Shown: positions 53,390 through 64,000 of the stretch, one piece after another
Layout of the letters: every line of letters starts with the position of its first letter
Numbering within the stretch: the stretch's first letter is position 1
From: Heterohyrax brucei
Taxonomy: Eukaryota; Chordata; Mammalia; Hyracoidea; Procaviidae
DNA: 64,000 bases
Assembly: GCA_028571685.1 (NCBI GenBank)
Contig: CM053140.1
Coordinates: 26,517,501 to 26,581,500, forward strand
Direction of reading: 5' to 3'
Program-made: the position numbers and the translations under genes
Notes under the pieces: generated by a model
Database searches by the model: none
Told to the model about the DNA's origin: nothing
What the model saw: the letters and a program-made list of their open reading frames with translations, nothing else

Positions 53390-53830
53390 CAGAACAAACT
53401 AGCTTCTCATTAAACAGCTAGTACACACGGTGTTTTGTGACATTGGTTACCAACCCCACAGCATGTCAACACTCTCCCTTCTCGTCCCTGGGTTCCTTGT
53501 TACCAGCTTTCCTGTCCACTTCTGCCCTCTCATCCTGGCCTCTGGGATGGTGGGTCCATTTACTATTGTTTTCTTTTCTGGTCCTGTCTAGTGGCTGAAG
53601 GGTGAACCTCAGGAGTGACCTCATTAGTGAGCTAAAAGAGTGTCTGGGGGCCATGCTCTCGGAGTTTCTACAGTCTCTGTCAGGCCGGTAAGTCTGGTCT
53701 TCTTTTGGAAGTTAGAATTTTGTTCCACAGTTTCCTTCAGCTCTGTCCAGGACCTTTTATTGTGACCCCTATCAGAGCGGTCAGTGGTGGTAGCCAGGCA
53801 CCATGTAGCTATGCTGGAACAAATGTCAAA
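53390..53830 (-). repeat. Afrotherian L1 3'-UTR-type fragment
   Basis: 'ctccagtgtc..' phrases are absent, but 'gtctctgtcaggccggtaag', 'cagctctgtccaggaccttt' and 'gtggtggtagccaggcacca' recall an L1 3' UTR subfamily. Tentative. Confidence 0.4.
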
Positions 53831-54540
53831 ACATTTGTGCCCACCTCATGTCACTAAACAGGCCACCTCCACCTTCACTAGTGCCATTAGTTTTCCAGCC
53901 CAGAGCATTAAAGGAAAACAGTCCACAGCATCCAATAGAAATCTGTTGCCAGCATTACGCTACAAGGAAGACTAAAGGGAAAAAGTGCAGAGAGAAAGTC
54001 CGCTGACAAAAGGAGCTTGTGTTGCTGGCAGGGGCAAGGGAGGAGGTGGTGGGGTCAAGTTCCTGTTCTAGTGAACTGTAGTCGCGTTCATGAGCTCACG
54101 AGGAAAACAGCGGGGATAGAGTTACCCCAGAAAGTTGTTATAAGAGGCAAGAGGCTCCTGTGTTTCATATTTCACGAGCAGATGTCAGGGCTACAGTGGG
54201 AATCGAGGCTGACGTCATGGCCTCGAAGAGGATGCCTTAGGAGAGGCAGCCTGTCTGACTCAGGAATGGGAGCAGATCTGCAGGCAAACCCGTGAGGCCC
54301 CGCTGAACCACAGGAGTGCCTCTGGGTCAACACACAAAATAGCTGAGGAAGGGATCTCTCTGTACTTGATGCTGGGGTCCTGCGAGACCTGAGTTTTGGG
54401 GAGAAAAGGTCCTTTTTCTCCTCTCCGCTCTGTGAAAATAAAATCAGAGAGAGATGATTAAAATTTCATGGATCTAACTTGTTGTTATTATTATTATTAT
54501 TTTTTGCCTGGCAGGATTAATACTATACTGAATTGTGGTT
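53831..54540. other. No gene recognised
   Basis: Unassigned; a short (TTA)n run lies at 54484-54501. Confidence 0.4.
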
Positions 54541-55200
54541 AGTTACTGTTAAGTCGGTTGTGCCTCACAGAGACCCTATATACAACAGTTGGAGATGCTG
54601 CCCGGTCCTTTGTTACTCTGTCAGTCGCTGTTACATTTGAGACCACTGTCACAGCCACTGTGTCAGTCCATCTCTTGAGTGTCTTCCTCTTTTTTTGCTG
54701 ACCATGTAATTTACCAAGCTTGATACCCTCCAGGGAATGATCTCTTCTCATATCATGTTCAAAGTACAAGAGACAAAGTCTTGACATCCTGGCTTCTAAG
54801 GAGTGTTTTGGTTGTACTTCTTCCAAGACAGGTTTCTTCATTCTTCATACACACCATGGTATATTCAGTAGTCTTCACCAACATCATCATTGAAAGACAC
54901 TGGTTTTTCTCAGGTCTTCCTTATTTACTGTTCAGTTTTCTTGCATAGGACATGATTGAAAATACCACAGCTTGGGCCAGGCACATCTTAGTCTTTAAGA
55001 TATCTTTTTTTTTTAATACTTTAAAAGAGGTATTTTCCAGCAGATTTGCCCAACACAAAGTGTTCTTGGATGTTCGGCCTTCCTCCACATGGGAGAAGTG
55101 GAGACTCAGGTTGTCTGACGTTATGTAGGCCACAAACACCTCGTCTGTATCATGCCACTCAGTCATTGGTTGAAGTTACAAAGAGTATGGCTAGAAGGGC
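54541..55200 (-). mobile_element. RTE-type LINE 3' part, diverged
   Basis: 'gttaagtcggttgtgcctca' (antisense tail), 'gagtgtcttcctcttttttt' and 'tggttgtacttcttccaaga'. The minus frame 54841-54539 matches the intact RTE C-terminus with many changes. Confidence 0.85.
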
Positions 55201-55261
55201 CGTATTAAGTAATTCACCGTAACACAACCCACAACTTGGACCTTTCTTACCTGAAGTATTT

Positions 55262-56285
55262 ACTTTCCCTTCTGTCGAGGATTGAATTGTGTCCCCCCAA
55301 AAATGTGGCCAGCAGTTTGGCTAGGCCATGATTTCTGGTCTTGTATGATATTCTGATAGGTTGTAAATCCTGCCTCTGCGATGTTAATGAGGGAGGATGG
55401 GAGGTGGTTGTGTTAGTGTGGGAGGACTCCATCAGTAAGACTGTATTGTGCCTTGAGGCAATCTCTTGAGCTATAAAGGAAAGAGAAGCAAGCGGAGAGT
55501 GGTGGAACATCATACCACCAAGAAGGCAGTGCCAGGAGCAGAGTGGACCTGGGGTCCCTGTGTCAAGGGAACTTGATCTCTGCCGCCACATACTAGCACA
55601 TTTTACTCCAGAATCTAACATTTTCTAGGGATAACAAAGGTCATAGTTTGTATTATAGAAACACACACATATTGATAAGGTTACCAGGCGAACCTGATCT
55701 GCCACATATGAGCAGTTCTCCCTGACAATTGTGATGCAAACAGAACAGTTCCTCCTGGTAGTTGTAAGGTGGCTATGGTGGCCTCAGGCCCAATCAGAAG
55801 CCAAGTTAGTACCTCCCCCTCCCATCTATGATATCGCCGCCTGCTTTTGCCTATAAAAACCACCCCTAAAATCTATGTGGGGTCTTTTTCCCACTCATCG
55901 ACACTAACCCATTCTGTCTTTGGAGTATACTTTCCCTTAATAAACTTTTCCATTATTTGCTACTAAAAAGGATGTATCCTCGTGTGCTTTGGGGGAGGTG
56001 GCTCCCAGTTTGCCACCCATCAGGAGACCGAACTTGATAGCTCCATCTCTGGAACCCGAATCAGGTCACTCAGGGGCTAATCAGCTGCATGAACTCGACA
56101 CCTGTAACTCAGAAGCTCCCAGTCCAGTGGAAGATTGACAAGGACCTTCCACCAGAGCCAACAGAGAAAGACTTCTCCTGGAGCTGATGGCCTGAATTTG
56201 GACTATGACAGAATAAAATTTCTCATAAAGCCTTCCACTTGTAATGTTTCTGTTCATAGCAGCACTGGATAACAAAGATACTCTC
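55262..56285 (+). repeat. MaLR-like LTR split by an ERV LTR
   Basis: The first part (55262-55565, 'cgaggattgaattgtgtccc' to 'gacctggggtccctgtgtca') and the second part (56105-56285, 'cagaagctcccagtccagtg' to 'agcactggataacaaaga') are consecutive in intact copies. Confidence 0.85.
55566..56104 (+). repeat. Solo LTR of an endogenous retrovirus (class I-like)
   Basis: Has the LTR layout: CCAAT-like 'aggcccaatcagaagcc', TATA box 'gcctataaaaaccacc' at about 55850, and poly(A) signal AATAAA in 'cccttaataaacttttcc'. It contains no coding sequence. The ends are approximate, and no duplication could be fixed. Confidence 0.75.
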
Positions 56286-56349
56286 CCAATCATTCTAACA
56301 GTCAGTAACAAATAGTCCTTCAATAGAGCAAAGAGTTCCCAGCGCCAGG

Positions 56350-56470
56350 TTAAAAACAAACAACCCATGGCAGTCAAGTTGGATCCAACTCATAGCGACC
56401 CCAGAGGTCAGCATAGAACTGCTGCACAGAGTTTCCAAGGACTGCCTCATAGAGTTTCCAGGGTCAGGTT
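56350..56470 (-). repeat. AfroSINE fragment
   Basis: 'gttggatccaactcatagcg' and 'agtttccaaggactgcctca'. The phrase 'atagagtttcca' is duplicated at its end. Confidence 0.75.
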
Positions 56471-56711
56471 ACTCACATAAAATTTACTCCGAGAGCTTCA
56501 GGTCTCACAAGGTATCAGCATGGCAAAACCTTTAAGAGACTTTTGGTTCAGCCACTGTCCACCAGGCCAGCAGTGCCTCCCATTAAGTCTACACTTTCAC
56601 AGTTACTACTTCCATGATTGCAGTGTTTCTAATCACCATAATCTCTATTAACAACTAATCCTCAGAACTGAAGCATATAATACTACCAGTATCTCCAGCC
56701 ATCAGGAAAAC

Positions 56712-56935
56712 TTGGAGAGGAATGGTGTTGCATCCCTTATCAAAAAGAATATTTTGAGATCTGTCCTGAAGTACAATGCTGTCAGTGATGAGATGATACC
56801 CGTAGGCCTACAAGGAAGGCCCATTAATACAACTATTCTTCAAATTTGTGCACCAACCACTAGGGCCAAAGATGAAGAGACTGAAGGTTTTCACCAGCTT
56901 CTGCAGTCTGCAACTGATCGAACATACAATCAAGA
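56712..56935 (+). mobile_element. RTE-type LINE, endonuclease-domain piece
   Basis: The plus frame (RNGVASLIKKNIL, VSDEMIPVGLQGRP, ICAPTT) matches the apurinic-type endonuclease domain of RTE ORF2. It stops where the L1 begins. Confidence 0.75.
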
Positions 56936-56943
56936 TGCATATA

Positions 56944-57824
56944 ATGGGACCCAAAAGGCAACAGACACTTGTGGCATACAAGAAATCACCCATGGCTTCA
57001 GAAGGCTCGCAAACAAAGCAACCAAGGAGTTTTCCAGATGAAGAAACTTTTATGAAAGCATCAGGAAGTGAATACAAAATGATTATATACAGAGCCCATC
57101 TAGACCTTATACAAAATGCAGCAGAACAAAATGAAAAATTAACCAAGCTGCTTGATCTGATGGAATACCAGTACTCTGAAATCCAACAGATCAAGAAGAA
57201 AATCAAAGACATAGAAACTTCAATGCAAAGCCAAGAAAACAGAATGGAACAAATAGAAAAAAGAACTTCTGACTTGGAAGACAGAGCTACTGATGCCAGC
57301 GTCTATGAGCAGAAATCAGAAACAAGAAAAACGAAGAAACATTAAGAAGCATGTGGGACTCTGTTAAGAGGAACAACCTTCGATTAACTGGAGTCCCTGA
57401 ACAGCGTGAGACATCAGAGAACACAGAGAGTATCGTTGCTGAGCTGCTGACAGAAAACTTCCCAGAAATCATGAAGGAAGAGAATATAGACATCTCAGAT
57501 GCATATCGTACACCACCCAATATAGATGTCAAAAGAAAGACTCCAAGATATATTATAATCAAGCTTAACAAAATGAAACATAAGCAGCAACTCTTAAAGG
57601 CAGCAAGACTCAAAGCAAATCTAACATTCAGAGGGAAACCCTGCAGGTTGTCTTCAGATTTCTCAGCAGAAACCATGCTGGCACAGAGACAGTGGCAGGA
57701 CACATTCAAAGCCTTGAAGGAGAAGAACTTCCAACCAAGAATTATATATCCTGAAAACTATCTTTCAAATATGAAAATGAAATTAAGACTCTCCCAGATA
57801 AACAGAAACTCAGAGACTTTGTAA
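56944..57824 (+). pseudogene. L1 ORF1 (RNA-binding chaperone), broken
   Basis: ORF1 protein coats L1 RNA. The first frame starts at ATG 56944 (MGPKRQQTLVAYKKS) and includes a heptad-type coiled coil (SEIQQIKKKIKDIETSMQSQ). It stops at 57345. The second frame, 57351-57824, holds the RRM start (NNLRLTGVPEQRETSE), AYRTPPN and the C-terminal domain (RPRIIYPE-like QPRIIYPENYL). One frameshift near 57330-57350 separates the two halves. Confidence 0.9.
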
Positions 57825-58312
57825 AAACCAAACCAAAACTACAAGAAATACTGCAAGGCTGTGGCTTCGAACAACAAACCACTAACTTTATATTTTAGAA
57901 TGACACATTATTCAGAACTCTACTCAGGGAAGGCTCCAAATTCAATCACAGCTTTAATATTGAAAGAAGCAATCCAGTGATTATCATGAAAACTATGGTG
58001 CCATCATATTAAAAAGAGGGATGTACTATAGTCATTATAGTCCTTCCAGATGGAGAGGAAGATGACAAGACTGGTAGTAATTAAAATCAGGTTTATATAT
58101 AGTTTGTTAAGGGGGATCATAGGGGCAGCTGTAAAGCACAACAAAGATGTAACATACCATGTCAAGAAATGTAACACAGGAGTCTCAACAACTACAAAAA
58201 AAGCTCTGAAAAAGGTGAAAAATCAACTTACAAAAAAGAATGTCCCAGAACAGACTAATAAGAACAACAGAGAAAACATCAACACAAAAATAAACATATC
58301 ACAAAGGCAGCA

Positions 58313-61300
58313 GTGAACACATACCTATCAATAATTACAATGAATATGAATAGAATGAATGCTCTGGTAAAGAGACATCGAGTGACATCTTGGATCAAAA
58401 GACATGATCCATCCACATGTTGTCTACAAGAAACTCACTTGAGACCTAAAGATAGGAACAAACTGAAAATTAAAAGATGGAAGAATATATATCAAGCTAA
58501 CAATCAACAAGGAAGAGCAGGCGTGGCAATTCTAATCTCAGACAAAATCAATTTTAATGTCAAATCCACCACTGTGGATGAAGATGGTCACTATTTATTG
58601 CTGAAAGGTTCAGTACATAGTGAAGACTTAACTGTATTAAATATTTATGCACCCAATATCAGAGCATCTAAATGCGTCAAAGAAACATTGACTACACTCA
58701 AAAAAGAGTTAGATCACTCCACAATAATAGTGGAAGACTTCAACACTCCACTCTCAGTACTGGACAGATCATCTAGAAAAAAGCTCAGTAAAGATACAGA
58801 AAATCTTATTGCCACAATTAACCAGTTAAACCTCATCGACATATACAGAGCTTTCTACCCATCAGCGGACAATTACACCTTCTTCTCCAGTGCACATGGA
58901 ACATTCTCCAGAACTGACCATGTGTTAGGACATAATGTAATTCTCCACAAAATCCATACCATTGAATTACTGCAAAGCATCTTCTCAGATCATAAAGCCA
59001 TAAAAGTCAAAATCAATAGCAGAAAAAACATAGATAGAAAGTGGAACTCTTGGAAACTGAATAACATCTTGCTCAAAAAACCATGGGTTATAGAAGAAGT
59101 CAAGGATGAAATAAAGAAATCCATGGATTCCAATGAGAATGAAAACATGTCCTACCAGAAACTACAGGATACGGCCAAAGCAGTGCTCAGAGATCTGTTT
59201 ATCTCCATAAATGCACACATCTGGAAGGAAAAAAGAAACCAAATCAAGGAACTAACCCTACAGCTTGAACAAGCAGAGAGAGAACAACAGAGGAACCCCT
59301 CAGGCAACAAAAGAAACCAGATCATAAAGATTAGAGCAGAGCTAAATGAATTAGAGAATAGAAAAACAACTGAAAAACTGAAAAGACCAAAGGCTGGTTT
59401 TTTGAAAATATCAACAAAATTGGCAAACCACTGGCTAAACTTACTAAAGAAAAGCAGGAAAGGAAACAAATAACCCAGATTAGAAATGAGAGGGGAGTGG
59501 TTACAACAGGTCGAACAGAAACCAAAAATATCATAACAGAATACTATGGAAGACTATACTCTAACAAATTTGAAAACCTACAGAAAATGGACAAATTTCT
59601 TGATTCATACCACCTACCCAATTTATCACAACGTGAAGCAGAACAACTTAACAAACCCATCACAAAGGAAAAGATTGAAAATGTCATCAAAACACTGCCA
59701 ACCAAAAAAAAGCCCAGGCCCAGATGGCTTCACTGCAGAATTCCACCAAGCTTTTAGAGAAGAGTTATCTCCAATACCACAAAGACTATTCCACAGTATA
59801 GAAAGGGATGGAGTCCTCCCAAACTCATTCTACGAAGCCAGCATAACCCTGATACCAAAACCAGGGAAAGACCCCCCAAAAATGAGAACTACAGACCAAT
59901 GTCACTCATGAATCTAGGTGCAAAAATCTTCAACAAGATTCTTGCCAATAGAATACAACAACATATCAAGAAAATAATCCATCATGACCAAGTTGGATTC
60001 ATACCAGGGCTGCAAGGCTGGTTCAACATCAGAAAAACAATTAATGTGATTAACCACATAAATAGCACAAAAGACAAGAATCACCTGATTTTGCCCATTG
60101 ATGCAGAAAAGGCATTTGATAAAGTCCAACACCATTCATACTCAAAACTCTCAGCAAAATAGGCATAGACGGAAAATTCCCCAATGCAATAAGGCCCATT
60201 TATACAAAACCAACTGCGTACATCATCCTGAATGGAGAGAGACTGAAAGACTTTCCCTTGAGAACAGGAACTAGACAAGGATGCCCACTCTCACCTCTAC
60301 TATTCAACATTGGACTAGAAGTTCTAGCCAGAGCAATTAGACAAGACCAAGGAATAAAGGGCATCTGCATCAGCAAAGAACAAGTCAAAATCTTCCTGTT
60401 TGCAGATGATACGATTGTATATGCAGAGAATCCCAAAGAATCTATAAGTAAACTACTCAAACTGATAGAAGAGTTCAGCAAAGTCTCAGGATACAAGATA
60501 ATCATGAGTAAATCAGTAGGATTCCTTTATATCAACAATGACACTGTTAACAAAGAAATCATCAAATCGATACCATTAACTATAGCCCCAAAGAAGATAA
60601 AGTACCTAGGAATTAATCTAACCAGAGAAATAACGGACCTTTACAAAGAGAACTACAAGCCCTTACTACAAGAAACTAAGAGAGACTTAGATAAATAGAG
60701 AAACTCATGGATAGGAAGACTTAACATTGTGAAAACGTCTATTTCACCCAAAGCAATCTACCTATGTAATGCAATCCCATTACAAGTTCCAGTGTCATTT
60801 TTTAATGAGATGGAGAAACAAATCATCAGTTTTGTTTGGAAAGGGAAGAAACCCTGGATAAGCAAAGTACTACTAAAAAAGAAGAACGCACTGGGAGGCT
60901 TCTCATTACCTGACTTCAGAACCTATTACACTGCCACAGTGGTCAAAACAGCCTGGTGCTGGTACAAGAACAGACAGGTTGATCAATGAAACAGAATAGA
61001 GACCCCAGAGACGACACCATCTGCCTATGAACAGTTGATATTCGACAAAGGCCCTAAGATGTTAAAATGGGGTGAAAACAATCTCTTCAACAAATGGTGC
61101 TGGAAAAACTGGATATCCAGCTGCAAGAAACTGAAACAAGATACATATCTTACACCTTATACAAAAACCAACTCAAACTGGATAAAAGACCTAAATATCA
61201 AATCTAAAATGATAAAGCTCACCCAAGAAAAAGTAGGAACAACAATGGAAGTTTTAATACACAATGTAGACAGACTTCAAAATCTGTCAAACAAACCATA

Positions 61301-62110
61301 ATCAACAGAAGAGAAAATAAATAAATGGGAACTACTAAGAATAAAACACTTTTGCTCATCCAAAGACTTTATCACGAGTTAAAAGGCCACCTACAGAATG
61401 GGAAAAAATATTTGGCAACTCTATATCAGATCAGCACCTGATCTCCATAATCTACAAGGTACTACAAAATATCAATAAGAAGATAAATCATCCAATTAAG
61501 TGATGGGCAAAGGAGATGGACAGACATTTCTCTAAAGAGGAGATCTAGGCAGCCAAAAAACACATGAGGACACGTTTGCGATCTTTAGTTATTAAAGAAA
61601 TTCAAATCAAGACTACAATGAGATACCATCTCACCCCAACAAGGTTGGCCATGATCCAAAAAAACACAAAACAACAAATGCTGGAGAGGCTGTGGAGAAA
61701 GGGGAACTCTCCTACACTGTTGGTGGGGTTGCAAAATGGTCCAGCCTCCTTGGAAAGCAATTTGCCGCTTCCTTAAAAAAATGGATGTCGATATACCATT
61801 TGACCCAGTAATTCCACTACTTGGAATATATCCTACAGAATCAAGGCCTTTCACACCAATGGACACATGCACAAGAATGTTTATCACAGCACAGTCCACA
61901 ATGGCAAAATGATGGAATCAACCCAGATGCCCAAAAACAGAGGAATGGATAGGTAAACTATGGTGTATATACTCAATGGAGGACTATGCAATGATAGAGA
62001 ACAATGATGATTCCAGGAAACATCTCCTAACCTGGTTCCAACTGGAAGACATTATGTTGAGTGAAAGTAGTCAGAGACAAAAGGACAAATATTGTATGAG
62101 ACCCTTATGA
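58313..62110 (+). pseudogene. L1 ORF2 (endonuclease + reverse transcriptase), broken
   Basis: The endonuclease (58313 to about 59030) keeps CLQETH, NIYAPN, DFNTPLS and SDHKAIKV; the usual NVNGLN start reads NMNRMN. The frame is lost near 59390-59470 and again at the A-run 59704-59711, just before the [11 protein letters not shown] motif. RT motifs [15 protein letters not shown]-type (60258-60310) and the catalytic FADD (about 60400) survive. The C-terminal Cys-rich region is present to TGA at about 62108. At least four disabling changes are visible. Confidence 0.92.
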
Positions 62111-63051
62111 TAAAAACTCAAAAACAGACTTATGCATGGAAGAAAAGACTCTTTGATGGCTGCAAGGGAGGGGAGAGGGGAAGGATGAGGGGAGGAGGGC
62201 TTAGATTAAATAGTTGCTAGAAATCTGTTTGGGTGAAATTGGTGACAGCACACATTAGAAACAAGAACAATATTAAGTGGACTTCAACATAACTTGAATA
62301 CTCCTTCCATCTTAATATTCCAAGGTCAGGGTAGCTGGGGCAGGGGGCACGGGACCATGCTCTTAGGTCAAATTGAGGCCAATTGGCACAACTAGTGTAT
62401 TACTAAGAGGGATCTCTGCACACCACATTGGTGAGTGGCATCTGGGGTCTTAAAAGCTGCCTAGCTGCCGTCCGAGGGCACAGCAAATGCTTCCAACTCA
62501 GCAGGAACGGATGCTCTCCCACAACATGTGGGAAAGACAACGCAGAAGACAGAGAGACCCACGTGAGCAGATGCCTACATCAACTTGGGACTGGAAGAAC
62601 CGGATGGTGCCCAACCACCTGTGACAGCCGCGATGGAGCTCACAAAGTTGAGTACCACTGGCAACACCTGAGATCTACACCAAAAGACCACAATTGATGG
62701 TTCAGCGGCTTTGGGGTTCCCCTGACCAGGCCCCTGGCCCTGATGCTGCCCCTGCCCATAAATTATAACAAAGGTCTATTCTTCAGACATGAATGGATTG
62801 GACTTTGCAATGCCGAGTGACCATATATTGAATGCACTTTCTGGTTCTATGCATCTATAGGATATCATCCTGCAGATCTCTGGCTGGAGTAAGGGGAGTG
62901 GGTAGAGAGGAGGGGAAAGGAAACTGTTGGGAAGATGAGACATGTATGGAGCAGATAACTACCATGCAGGGAGAGCACTGGAAGCGGCACATAGGTGGGC
63001 ATGTAAATTTATGTATGAATGTACATTTTCACTCAGTCATAATAAAAAAAA

Positions 63052-63665
63052 GAATCCTTACAACTAGACCAGTAAGCAACATTGCCATAAATGGAGAAAG
63101 GATTCAGGTTGTCAAAGACTTCATTTTACTCAGGTCCACAATGTCCTTCGAAGCAGCAGTCAAGAAATCAAGACACATTGCACTGGGAAAATCTGCTGCA
63201 AAGAACCTCTTCAAAGTATTCAAAAGTAAGGATGTTACCTTGAAGACTAAAATGTGCGTAACCCTGCAAAAGCTGGACTATGAACAAAGAAGACAGACAA
63301 AGAATTGATGCCTTTGAATTGTGGGTGCTGGAGAAGAATGTTGAAGGTACCGTGGACCGCCAAAAGAACAGATCTGGAATAAATACAACCAGAGTGTTCT
63401 GTGGAAGCAAAGACGGCAAGACTGCATCTTACATGCTTTGGTCATGTTGTCAGGAAAGATCAGCCCCTGGAAAAGGACATCACGCGTGGTAAAGTGGAGG
63501 GTCAGCGAAAAAGAGGAAGACCCTTGATGTGATGGACAGTGGCTGCAACAATGGGCTTAAGCATAAAAACAATTGTGGATGTGGCACAAGACCGGGCAGT
63601 GTTTCGTTCTGTTGTTCGTAGTGTCGCTGTGAGTTGGAACCAACTCGACGGTGCCTAACAATTCC
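63052..63665 (+). mobile_element. RTE-type LINE 3' part
   Basis: 'agcaacattgccataaatgg', frames at 63280-63492 (RQRIDAFELWVLEKN), 'gcgaaaaagaggaagaccct' and the terminal tail 'gtgagttggaaccaactcga' at about 63630-63650. Confidence 0.9.
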
Positions 63666-64000
63666 TGGTCACCAAACTGCTACTGTGGGTCTCTGCAGAC
63701 CTTCAAAGGTCCTTATCAGACATGCAAGGAAGAATTGCTCCGGGAGACCTGGTTGGCTGCAGGTCTGGGATTGGGTTAGGATTGTTCCGGTTTTTAAGAA
63801 CTTTAATGGGATATGTTAGTACTTAGTGGGCCTCATTCCATAGGGAGGAGCTGACAAGGGAGTTGAGCTCATGAGGGCCAGTGTCCCAGCCATCACTAAG
63901 CTGAAATGAAGAGGAAGAGAGGGAGGCATCCCTCCACCCTTCTCCGAGGCTTCCCTGGGGAGAAGTCTTGCCGCTTTCCTCCCCAGCTGGGTCTCATGGA
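63666..64000. other. Right edge, nothing recognised
   Basis: No exon or repeat can be assigned before the window ends. Confidence 0.45.

Larger units (their letters stand above)
56936..63051 (+). mobile_element. L1 LINE, near full coding length, inactive
   Basis: 6.1 kb running from just before the ORF1 start (no 5' UTR) through ORF1, ORF2 and an elephant-type 3' UTR to an A-rich tail at 63041-63051. Both ORFs are broken by stops and frameshifts, so it cannot transpose on its own. It is preceded and followed by same-strand RTE pieces. I see no target-site duplication. Confidence 0.93.

Noticed and set aside
1-64000. CRISPR arrays, operons, prophage or bacterial features
   Set aside because: Spliced genes, SINEs, LINEs and LTRs show this is mammalian nuclear DNA. 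The repeats found are dispersed or simple tandem, not spacer-separated.

Overview
This window is nuclear DNA from a placental mammal, and its repeats point to an afrotherian, most probably an elephant. About two dozen copies or pieces of a tRNA-derived SINE of the AfroSINE type are visible, with the tail 'gggtcgctatgagtcggaa..gactcgacggca', next to RTE-clade LINEs that end in nearly the same tail. There are also L1 copies with a 3' UTR I associate with elephant L1, MaLR-like LTRs, and three foldback elements derived from a mariner. Species is an inference; no database search was possible.

Genes lie mostly in the first half. Positions 477-7963 hold the last nine coding exons of SIN3B (+ strand), the scaffold of the SIN3-HDAC corepressor, followed by a 3' UTR to about 9.15 kb. 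Positions 20855-22654 hold the complete two-exon F2RL3 gene (+), which encodes PAR4, a thrombin-activated platelet GPCR. At 30.3-31.0 kb on the minus strand are two exon-like blocks, one with a Kazal-like cysteine pattern. They are probably the 3' end of CPAMD8. The order SIN3B - F2RL3 - CPAMD8 (opposite strand) matches human 19p13.11 as I know it.

From 31 kb to the end I recognise no further functional gene with confidence. The sequence is a layered bed of transposable elements: old L1M fragments, RTE pieces, AfroSINEs, MaLR LTRs, a decayed MaLR-like element with nested insertions (40.3-44.0 kb), an ERV LTR inside another LTR (55.6-56.1 kb), and a nearly full-coding-length but broken L1 (56.9-63.05 kb). 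Several insertions are bounded by target-site duplications that can be read directly. A few unassigned stretches contain short exon-like or repeat-like runs and are listed as such.

The three genes do not form a pathway; they are conserved neighbours. The most interesting biology is in F2RL3. The predicted tethered ligand begins SFPGLL rather than the GYPG start of human and mouse PAR4, and the acidic residues that follow the ligand in human PAR4 are all absent here. Other points worth a look are a possible reading-frame break in the Kazal-like exon, the foldback mariners with transposase remnants, and a long TTGGG-type G-rich tract in a SIN3B intron.
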